64,000 nucleotides of DNA from Monodelphis domestica (Eukaryota; Chordata; Mammalia; Didelphimorphia; Didelphidae): positions 9,593,559 to 9,657,558 of the forward strand of contig NC_077232.1 of the NCBI RefSeq assembly GCF_027887165.1, in the 5' to 3' direction. This document shows, piece after piece, positions 49,405-64,000 of this stretch; position 1 is the stretch's first letter, and every line of letters begins with the position of its first letter. The notes beneath the pieces are model-generated. The model was not told the origin of the DNA. It was given only the letters and a program-made list of their open reading frames with translations, and did not search any database. Position numbers and translations under genes: made by a program.

Positions 49405-49600
49405 TCTGGGTCTGCAATCAGAAGATTCCCTTCCTGATTTCACATCTGGCCTTGCACACTTATTAGCCAAGTGACCCTGAGCAAGCCGCCCAACCCTGTT
49501 TGCCTCACTTCCTCATCTGCAAAAGAAAATTGCAACCACGCTAGTATTTCTACCAAGAAAACTTCAAATGGGGTCACAAAGAGGCAAACGTGACCAAAAA
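49405..49600 (+). repeat. MAR1-type SINE, plus strand
   Basis: A different SINE from the common one. It has 'ggtctgcaatcagaagattc', 'tgaccctgagcaagccgccc', 'tgcctcacttcctcatctgc', 'tatttctaccaagaaaactt' and an A-run. The 'aaatggggtcacaaagagg' ending is typical of a marsupial SINE family with its own 3' end. Confidence 0.75.
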
Positions 49601-50164
49601 AAAATCATCTTCCCATATCAGAATGTAAGCAGTTTCACTTTTGTCAAATCCTTTATGATTTCTCTAACATATACCATTTTATGCTTCTCTTGACTCCTAT
49701 TTGAACATTAAATTTTCTATTTGGCTCTTTTCACCAAGAATTCTTGAAAAGCCTCTATTTCATCAAATACCTATTTTCCCCCTTAGTTTGCTAGAAAACC
49801 AATAAATGTGGTCGTAACCCTAGCTCCTCTGCCTTCTGGAAACTTATATTTTCCTTTTTTTCTTAAAGTTCTGTTTTTGTACAGTGTACCTGTGAAATCT
49901 TCTCTCATCCCAACTGGGGCTCCATGGCATTTGAATTTTTTCGAATGACTTTCAGTATCTTCTCCTTGACCTAGGAGCTCTAGAGTTTAGCTATAACATT
50001 CCTAGGGGTTTTCATTTTGGGATTTCTTTCAGGAGGTACCCAGTCTAGGCTATATCATTTAGATTTTTGAAATGTGATGTCTAGATTCTTTTTTTGATCA
50101 TGATTGTCATGCCATTTTCCACTTTATTTTCTTCAGGAGCTTCTTTTTCGTATGTGATTGTGTT

Positions 50165-50360
50165 CTTTCATAATGACAGATGAGGAAATCGATATTGTAT
50201 GAGTCCATATGAGATAGTACTATATAAAACTGCTTACCATCTCAGGAAGGGGTAAAAGGAGAGAGAATTTGGATCATAAGATGTCAGAAAACAAATGTTA
50301 AAAACTGTTTACATGTGTAATTGAAGGAGAAAATACATTATTGGAGAAAAAAATTCCATC
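50165..50360 (+). mobile_element. L1 3'-end fragment nested in opposite-strand L1
   Basis: 'ctcaggaaggggtaaaagga', 'gagagaatttggatcataag', 'gttaaaaactgtttacatg', ending 'gagaaaatacattattgg' and A-rich. This is the sense 3' UTR of a marsupial L1 lying within antisense L1 ORF1 text, so it is a later 5'-truncated insertion. Confidence 0.65.
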
Positions 50361-50627
50361 TATTTTCCAGGTCAGTTGTTTTTTCTACATTTCACATTTT
50401 CTTCCTCCCCTACTCCCCAGTCTTTGACTTTTATTTCTTGATGTCTCATGTCATTAGTTTCTGCTTGGCCAATCCTAAATTTTAAGGAGTCATTTTCTTT
50501 AGTGAGATTTTGTATTTTTACTATTTGGCCAACTCTGATTTTAAAAAGCTATTTTCTTCAGTAATTTTTTGTGCCTCTTTTACCAAGCTTTTTGAAAAAA
50601 TGTCTTGAATGGCTCTCATTTTATTTT

Positions 50628-50802
50628 CCTTTAAAAAACACTTTACTTTCTATCTTAGTAATAACTCTGGGAGAGAAGGGCAAGGACTAGGCCAATAGGG
50701 TTAAGTCACTGACCCAGGGTCACACAGCTAGGAAGTATCTGAGGCCAGATCTTCCCGACTCTAGGTCTGGCATTTTATCCACTAAGCCACCTAACTATTG
50801 TT
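50628..50802 (-). repeat. Marsupial SINE, minus strand (inside L1 ORF1 text)
   Basis: 'cactttactttctatcttag', 'aggccaatagggttaagtca', 'cacacagctaggaagtatct', 'tatccactaagccacctaac'. Diverged. Confidence 0.85.
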
Positions 50803-50997
50803 CATGTCTCTCTTTAGTTCTTCATGAAAGTTTGTTGGGCTTGTGTTCAATCTTCATTTTTCTGAGTCTTTGCTACTAAATGTTTTCATGTGACCCCCCC
50901 CCCCCCCCAATGTATCATGACCTTTCCTGTCACTATGGTAGTTATTTAAAGTCAAATTCTTTTTTTTCCTGTTGTTTGCTCATTGGGAAGTGGGGGG

Positions 50998-51195
50998 GGG
51001 GACCACAGTTCTAGCAGTGGATTGAGCATCAGGTCTGGAGAAAGACTCGAGCTCAAATCCAGCCACAGAAATGACTAGTTATACAACTCTGGGTAAGTCA
51101 CTTCCAACTCCGTTTGCCTCACGTTCCTCCTCTGAAAAATGAGTTGGAGAAGGAAATGGCAAACCCTGTCAGTATCTTTGCCAAGAAAAGCTCAA
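50998..51195 (+). repeat. MAR1-type SINE, plus strand
   Basis: 'ctagcagtggattgagcatc', 'gagctcaaatccagccacag', 'tgaaaaatgagttggagaag', 'gaaatggcaaaccctgtcag', 'atctttgccaagaaaagctc'. Same family as the copy at 49405. Positions 51200-51960 carry no recognised element and are probably intergenic DNA past the NAA40 transcript. Confidence 0.8.
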
Positions 51196-51969
51196 ATGAG
51201 GGAAGACTTGGACTCAACTCAAAACTACCGAACATTTATTTCCGCTTCCTTCTCGACTTTCAAACTTTTTGTTAAGATTCGGGCTCTGCTTACTTGTCAG
51301 GGCGATGACTGGCCCGAGCTTGTCTGATGCCCTCCTGTGTTCACAGCTAGATCTGGGAACCTGTAGGTTTTTAATGATTCCAATGTGGTATGACCCTTTG
51401 GGAGGTCTTGTCACTGCCCTCCTGGCCTACTCTGTGATCCCTACCCAGCTTAAGGTCTTCACTCCCTCGTAAATGAGACTGCTCCGCTCTGCCCTGAAAT
51501 TGAGTAATGGGGGAAAAGCACAGCCAACTAGCACCCAACCTGGCTGGGATCTGTCTCCTTCCCGTCCCGAGGTACCGGTGCCGCTGCCCTTCCCTCTCTC
51601 TGCTAGCTCTCGCCCCTAGTCCAAACACCTTTCTTCCTGCCTTCCTCAACTGTCCTGGGACGGAAAAATCACTGACTTCTGAGATCAAAGTTCTGCTTTG
51701 TGTTTTCTGTAGCTCTATGGTAGGGGAGATCTGGGGTGAGGCTGGGCAGTCGTGGCCTTTCATTCTGCCTCAGAACAGAGAATATTCGAGCTGAGAAAGC
51801 CTACGTAGCCATGGGTCCAGCTCCCTCAACAGGCTGCCCTCGAATCTTCCTCACACCACCAGCTGCCCCGAGAACCACACTGACCAACATCTTTCGGAGC
51901 GGAACCCCCAACAGACACCGCCTTCACCTACTCCCAAGCCTACTCTGCCAGGAAGTCGTACCAGCAACT

Positions 51970-54283
51970 GAACAAAGTGTCTTTTATTTGTAACGTACAA
52001 ATAAAACCAATGCAAAAAGGCTTCCTTTTTCCCTTTGATTCCAGTGAGAAAAGAATTTGCTAAGGAAAAAATATATATATCAAGAGTTGGGGGTCTGTTC
52101 TCAAATCTTCCTCTAAAAAACAGAAGGGTTAAAAAGAAACACACGCACGCGCACACACACACGCACACGCACGTACACAGGCACACCAACAGAAGTGCGC
52201 CAGCATGGATGGGATGAATACAACTTAACAAGAAGACCTTTAACAAAAATACTTCACCGTGCCCCAGACAAAACAATGATACAATCCAAACAGTCGGCTA
52301 CGTTTCTCAAAAACTAGACTCGGGAGAAGTTGAGGCAAGACACTGATGGGACACAGGGCCAAGGAGATCTCAAAACAGGAAAACTAAAGCAAGGAATGAC
52401 TTGCTACTCCTTAGATTCTGCCCCTGCCAACTGAGAGACAGTCGATTCAAACAGAGATGGGGGCAATTCCACGGCACCCTCTGCAAAAGAGTTTGGTCAT
52501 CAGGGGCTGGTTATTAAAGTCAGTAAAAAAAAAAGCGCCACAATGAACTCATTACTAGGAATTTTGTTGGGGATTCTTTTGGAATTCTGGGGGTATAAAC
52601 AGTCAGAAATCCATGATCTGAGACCCAAAGTATTTTGGTTCGTGTCCCTGGAGAGAAGGGAAAGTCTTCTTAAAAGGTACTTCATTTGCTCCTAGTTTGA
52701 GGGAGCCCAAATCAGCCCCTTTCAATGCCCTAGAAAATCCACCCTGTGGCAGGAGCTTCCCTCAGAGACACTGAGGCTCGGGAGTGGGGATTCAATCCAG
52801 TGTAAAAGCTGCAAAGGCGTCTTTAAAAAACCCTGGCCCTTTCCAAGGGGAGCAGGGTGTGAGCTGGAGAGGGAAGTGGAAGGCCGGGGCCGGCCCCCAG
52901 CAGCTCACAGGCTGGTGTTCCGTAGCATGGCGTCCGTACTCCCATGCAGAGGTGAGAGGCGAGAAGGGCCTGGGGCTTGCAGGGGACAGTCTAAGAACAG
53001 GCAGGCTCGGCTGCCTCCTGAGTTGGGGCAATGCAGGTGTGAGGAGAATCTGAGGCCCGAGGACAGACCTTCTACAAGAACCTTCACAGAGGCTAAGACT
53101 TGAAAGATGCTCCCTACAGAGGGGCTTCAAAGGATTCGTGCTGGGGGCGGCCCCCACCCCAGGCAGGGGGCGAGAGGAACGCGGAGGACAGACAGGGGAG
53201 GGAGGTCAGCACCCAAGAAGCCGCTCCTCTTGGACGGAGACCCGACAAAGGCCCTCTCCCGCCTTCTCTCCTCCCCATTCCAGCACCCCAGGAGCCGGAC
53301 AGGTCAGAGTGCATCCTTGAAGAAAATGGCCAGAGGCTAGGCACAGCTGCCCCTCTGCTCCACAGACCGCTGGTGGAGTGTGGACGGGGTCAGCAGCACC
53401 AGCACCTCCCTGAGGCAAAGGAGGGAGAGGTCAGGGATAGTGCAAGCAGGGCAGGGGAAGAGTCAGCACCAAAGTACAGAGGAAATGGCATTGAAGAGCA
53501 GACAGAACTAGGGGAAGCCCGGGGGCTCCCTGATGTCACGTCCCAGGAGCTGGGCAGCAACCCTTGGGGCCGGGAGAAGCACAGGATAAGCCGGAGTCAC
53601 TGAGCTCCGTCACAGCCTCTAGACTGTCCCTACGTGGGGGGCTCCTTCCCAGCCCTCTGGCCACCGGACTTGATGGAGAGGAGGGAAGGCCTGCCAGAGG
53701 CAGCCCCGGACCCCAGGGCCGACTTTCACTGCACATTTGCAAACAGACTCCTGGAGGAGCTCAGCCCACTTTCTTGGCACCAGAGGCCCTCCCTGAGGAA
53801 GCTCCTCAGACCTAATGCCGCCGTGCTCTTAGCCAGGCTGTGGGTGTTCTCGCACCCCCAACTCTCCTTTCTCTCCTGTGGGGGAGCCCAGCGCTGTGCG
53901 GCTGCTCTTGCACAAGCTGGGGGTAGCGAGCTCTGGGGGCTTCAGCTACTTCCAAAGACGCCGCTTGGCACAAGCTTGTCTGCATCATAGGCTGGCAAAG
54001 GGCCCCAGCGGGTCACCTCGAGAAAGCGGACGGTTCTTCCCCAGCCCTGTTGCCCTGTACTGTTTGCCACTGCTCTGGGAAGAGGGGGTGGTGGTTCTTG
54101 GAGTCGTTCCCCAACCAATGGGAGCCTGGGTTTCTGGGGGTGCACAGTGGTAGCTCCCGAGCCGAGGAGGCCACGACCGGGAGGACCTGAGCGGTGAGAG
54201 GCAGCTGAGAATGTGTGGAGTGACGGGAGGCAGGGGAAGGGGCCAGCCTGGGGGGAGAGGTGGTTCTGGGGCCTGGGGCAGCC
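51970..54283 (-). other. NAA40: NAA40 3' UTR with poly(A) signal
   Basis: Antisense AATAAA (TTTATT at 51984-51989) lies about 2.3 kb past the stop codon. No better signal lies closer to the stop, and no repeats or ORFs break the stretch except a CA/CG-rich tract at 52139-52182. A weaker further signal (TTTATT near 51235) could give a longer form. The UTR length is inferred from the signal alone. Confidence 0.65.
52139..52182. repeat. (CA)n/(CACG)n microsatellite in NAA40 3' UTR
   Basis: ACACGCACGCGCACACACAC and similar. On the transcript it reads GT/GC-rich. Simple repeat, probably variable. Confidence 0.92.
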
Positions 54284-60806
<6,523 letters not shown>

Positions 60807-61153
60807 TTACGAGCTCCCAGAGACCCGGACATCATCCATCCTCCTTACAGAGCCGGAAACCAGGGCCAGAGAGAGCCCGGCACCCCTGCCAGGGAGCTCA
60901 GGGAGAAAATCACTCGGGCTTCAGATCCCAACTAAAGGGGGCATCACCCCAGCCCGTTCCACACGTGACACCAGATACCTAGGCCCGAGAGGCGTGGGGA
61001 AGTCTCTGAGGCCCCGGAGGTCGACTGTTTACATCGAGCCCTGGATTCAAGGTGAGAAGACAAGAACTCAGAGAAACGAGGCGACTTGCCCAAAGTAAGC
61101 TTACCAGTGGAAGAGAGATATACTCTTTCACCCTGGATGTCAAGAGTATTTTA

Positions 61154-61557
61154 TAAGGGCAGCTGGGTAGCTCAGTGGATTGAGTCAGGCCTAAAGAAGG
61201 GAAGCCTTGATTTCAAATCTGGTCTCAGACACTTCCTAGCTGTGTGACTCTGGACAAGTCACTTCACCCTCACTGCCCTCGCTGCTCTTCTGCCTTGGAA
61301 CCCATACACAGTATTGATTCTAAGATGGAAGGTGAGGGTTTTTAAAAAAAAAGAAAAAGTGGGGCAGCTGGGTGGCTCAGTGGGTTGAGGGTCAGGCCTA
61401 GAGACAGGAGGTCCTGGGTTCCAATCTGACCTCAGACACTCCCTAGCTGTGTGACCCTGGGCAAGTCACTTGACCCCCATTGCCTAGCCCTTACCACTCT
61501 TCTGCCTTGGAACCAATACTCAGTATTGACTCCAAGACAGAAGGTCAGGGTTTTAAA
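61154..61557 (+). repeat. Head-to-tail pair of marsupial SINEs sharing one target duplication
   Basis: Copy one is at about 61154-61361 and copy two at 61362-61557, both plus strand, joined by an A-rich linker. The word AAGAGTATTTTA occurs at 61142-61153 and again at 61558-61569, outside the pair, so the two behave as one insertion or the second entered the tail of the first. The right duplication abuts the CAGTC end of the next element. Confidence 0.85.
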
Positions 61558-61569
61558 AAGAGTATTTTA

Positions 61570-62250
61570 CAGTCAATCTTCAACATTCAAGTGTTTAACT
61601 TTCATGGTTTCAAACATTCTGAGATTTCACTAATAACCTCATTTTCACTTTTGTATGGGCAACCACGAGTATTTGTAGCCAAGCACAGTGGAGAAAAAAA
61701 AAAGAGTGGCAAAACTCGCAGGACTGTGGATAGGCTGCCAAGCGCTTCCCTGTCTTATTCAGCTTAATGCTGTAAAGAGCTCCTGGGCTCTTTGTTGCAG
61801 ATTTTCATTGTTTGCCTTTAAAACTCAAGTTTCTGTCATAATTATGCCCCCAGAATGCAGTGCAAGGCCTCTGGGCTCTAAAAACTAAGTGAGCAAAATG
61901 AGTGATGTGGCTTCAGGAGAAAATAAAGGGGTCAGAGAAGCTTCAAACAGGAGCGTCCACTCCTGCGGGTGGCTGGAGAGCAGTGGGAACGGACTGATGA
62001 TTTGTTCTATCTACAAAAGGGGAGAACGTGCTAGTGAGAAAAAGTGTTTTGCATGTTACCAATTTTATTTTGTGCATTGTTTTATGAGTTATTATTGTGC
62101 TAGGAAAAGTGCACATCATCAGAATTAATGTTTTGTTATAAAGAACCGTATGCAGAAAAGTATGTTTTCAGCAATCTCTAGCAAGATTATAGCTTTTGGT
62201 GGTCCTGGAAATTGAACCCCCCTATTTCTCATAGGCTCAATGTGTCAACA
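61570..62250 (+). mobile_element. pogo/Tigger-like DNA transposon relic (tentative)
   Basis: Starts CAGTCAATCTTCAACATTCA after TTTA, consistent with a TA target. At 61837-61890 the reading MPPECSARPLGSKN resembles the N-terminus of Tigger-type transposases (MPPKCSAK-like). Later text is AT-rich with no long frame. The right end and its inverted repeat are not clear to me. The element is dead, whatever its exact family. Confidence 0.45.
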
Positions 62251-62284
62251 TTTGCCTTCCTTTCTTGTTCTTTCTTCCCCCCCC

Positions 62285-63140
62285 CTCCCCAAAACTCTTA
62301 CCTCCTGGCTTAGGATGAAGACTAAATATTGGTTCTAAGGCAGAAGAGCAGTAAGAGCTAGGCAATGGGGGTTAAGTGACTTGCCCAGGGTCACCAGCGA
62401 GTGTAAGATTTAAAATTGGGTTTGACTCAACATGAGAGTTAAAAAATATAAGATTGCAGTCACCGTTTATAAAATATTAACCCTTAAGTCAAAAAAATCT
62501 GTTAGTAGCTCTTAATAATTTAATATAATATAAATACAGCAAAAGAGGGAAGCAGAAAATATTTCCTAGCTAAATACTCTATAACTGCGGATTCAAAGAA
62601 ATTCAGTTCAACTTCGACAAAAGCTCCCTCAGGTCCTAATCTCCAGGTGGAAGTTTGATGACCTCTTTCTTCAATATGGGCCTCACCAGTGTAAGCCTCT
62701 TCCTTCAGCTCTAGTCATCCACCCAGAAAGCCTCCAGTGCAGAATCATGCTGAATCCTCCTTACCCAGAAGTGTCCTCGAGGAAGAGCCAAGGAAGGAGT
62801 CTTTTTTTGGATTTTGCCTTTTATAATATTTTTTTCTAGGACACTTCCTGTCTCTCTCCCACTTCATGAGAACCAATCACAGCCTCTCAAATTGCCTAGC
62901 ACTGCCTAAGGGGCAGTGTCTGTGGGACCTACCTCCGGTCCTCTGAGGGTATGAACTCATCCAAAGGATTCACAAGTTCCTGACTGATTGAGTTAAAAGG
63001 GTGGGGCACTCCTAAGTATTTGATTAAGTTGAGATAAAGAAATTCCCTTTCACATTAGGAAGTGTCTGTAACCGGATGGGAACCCAGGACCTCCTATCTC
63101 TAGGTCTGGCTTTCAATCCACTGAGCCATCCAGTTGCCCC
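62285..63140 (-). repeat. Marsupial SINE, minus strand, split by a solo LTR
   Basis: The left part, 62285-62401, holds the tail and middle ('aactcttacctcctggctta', 'gttaagtgacttgcccaggg'). The right part, 63055-63140, holds the rest ('aggaagtgtctgtaaccgga', 'ccactgagccatccagttgc'). The two parts join seamlessly in the family consensus once the LTR is taken out, so the SINE was there first. Confidence 0.88.
62402..63054. mobile_element. Solo LTR of an endogenous retrovirus-type element (fossil)
   Basis: A 653-bp insert that begins TG and ends CA, with a degenerate 4-bp direct repeat on each side (62398-62401 and 63055-63058). It has no coding capacity. The family is not identified. It entered an already resident SINE, so it is younger than that SINE. 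A solo LTR normally remains after recombination between the two LTRs of a complete copy; nothing internal is left. Confidence 0.7.
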
Positions 63141-64000
63141 TACTCACATCATTTTCTAGGAAAATTAGCCTTGAGAAAGTTGAGGACTGACTATATGATC
63201 AAAATTAACCCATTGACCTCTTGGAAGAATTTCAATGATCTTAAGGATAAAATTTTTCCTCTTGTTCCAGAAAGCTTGCCTCAGGGGAGCCACCTGATTT
63301 CTCTGGACCTTCATTTTTTCATCTGTAATCTAAAGCCTGGTCTAGATCCATGCAGGTGAAGACGCGGCACGAATGCCCTGGTGGCACAGGGGGAGCTGCT
63401 CCATTTCCCTCTTCTCAGCACTGAAAGACATTTTTCACATGTCTGCCCCTCTGCCCAGCAGCCCAATGTGAGTACTTCCTCCTTCCACTCTCTGGGGTAA
63501 TGCAGAGGGCTCATGGATAGCTTGAAGGTAGTTTGGGCACACGATCTCTAAAAGGTTCACCAATGCTGGTCTAGATGATCATCTTTTGGAGCCTCAGAGA
63601 TGTCCCCAAGCTTCCAGCGCCTGAGTATCTGGTGTCATGTGTATGGAATGGGCATGCCTTTTGTAGTCTGGGGTGATGGATCCCCTTTAGTTGGGATCTG
63701 AAACCTGAGTCGGGCTTTTCTCACTGAGCTCCCTAGACAAAGCTCTTAGCCCTCTCTAGCCCTGGTTTCCATTTGTACAGACAGGGATTCACCCAAATCC
63801 CATAACAATGTCTAAATCTCCCCCCTCATAGCACTCCATGAGACAGTCAGGCAGTACAAATATTACTGTGCCCATTTTACAAATGAGAAAACTCAGGCAC
63901 AGCTGCTCAAAGAGGTCCAGCTCTGCATTCTACTACACTCTGGAGAATCCCAGCCATGAGGCCTTCCATCACTTCTCAGGAACCCAACTCAGTTGCTCAG
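63141..64000. other. Right edge, NAA40 first intron, with MIR fragment
   Basis: An antisense MIR lies at about 63845-63960 ('tgcccattttacaaatgaga', 'aaactcaggcacagctgctc'). The rest is unique-looking DNA. No CpG island is seen, so the NAA40 promoter and first exon are further right. Confidence 0.5.

Larger units (their letters stand above)
46880..50900 (-). mobile_element. L1 retrotransposon, minus strand, internally deleted and full of insertions
   Basis: Antisense L1 text runs in the expected order. The 3' part of ORF2 and 3' end lie at about 46880-49000: 'tctctggttctgctcaggtc', 'ccattccccagtggatgggc'-like, 'ttctaatcttggttgcattg', 'ccactgatgtaccatttcc', 'gatgatttatgtggctttat'. ORF1 text lies at about 49740-50620: 'tttggctataa'-like, 'gatttctttcaggaggtacc', 'ttttccaggtcagttgtttt', 'ttttcttcagtaattttttg'. 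Most of ORF2 is missing between them. At least three SINEs and an opposite-strand L1 3' fragment sit inside. The element is dead. Confidence 0.78.

Overview
This is mammalian nuclear DNA, almost certainly from a marsupial. The genes have introns with GT/AG borders, CpG-island promoters and AATAAA signals. The interspersed repeats are of marsupial type: about twenty copies of one tRNA-like SINE (head GGGGCAGCTGGGTGGCTCAG, downstream block ending near AATACACAGTATTGATT), MIR/THER-type CORE-SINEs, marsupial-type L1 sequence, L2/CR1 remnants and a hAT MITE that resembles the opossum OC1 family. These family names are from memory; no repeat library was searched.

The layout matches the human 11q13 neighbourhood NAA40-COX8A-OTUB1-MACROD1, in reverse. 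From left to right: (1) 1-11260, the 3' end of MACROD1 (+): about 9 kb of GC-rich intron with a 30-nt microexon at 1011, then six exons packed between 10061 and 10940. (2) 11340-15700, all of OTUB1 (-), seven coding exons giving 271 codons, tail-to-tail with MACROD1. (3) 19320-20620, COX8A (-), two coding exons giving 70 residues. (4) 20620-37330, gene-free: purine minisatellites, an AT-rich block with an L1, the hAT MITE, a (GGAA)n tract and an L2 relic. (5) 37330-44800, a complete sarcomeric alpha-actin gene (+): CArG box, TATA box, non-coding first exon, six coding exons and 377 codons. I know of no actin gene between COX8A and NAA40 in human, so this is the main discovery of the window. 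(6) 44800-51970, gene-free: an antisense L1 riddled with SINEs. (7) 51970-60719, NAA40 (-): seven of its eight coding exons and a long 3' UTR; the first exon (Met-Gly) must lie beyond the right edge. (8) 60720-64000, NAA40 intron 1: a SINE pair, a pogo/Tigger-like relic and a solo LTR that splits a SINE.

The genes are not an operon. MACROD1 (ADP-ribose hydrolase), OTUB1 (deubiquitinase), COX8A (respiratory chain) and NAA40 (histone N-terminal acetyltransferase) are housekeeping genes with CpG-type promoters. The actin gene has a TATA/SRF muscle-type promoter. Exon borders were set by splice signals, reading frame and recalled human proteins, and total lengths agree with those families. Most long open frames in the window are artefacts of GC-rich DNA or tandem repeats.
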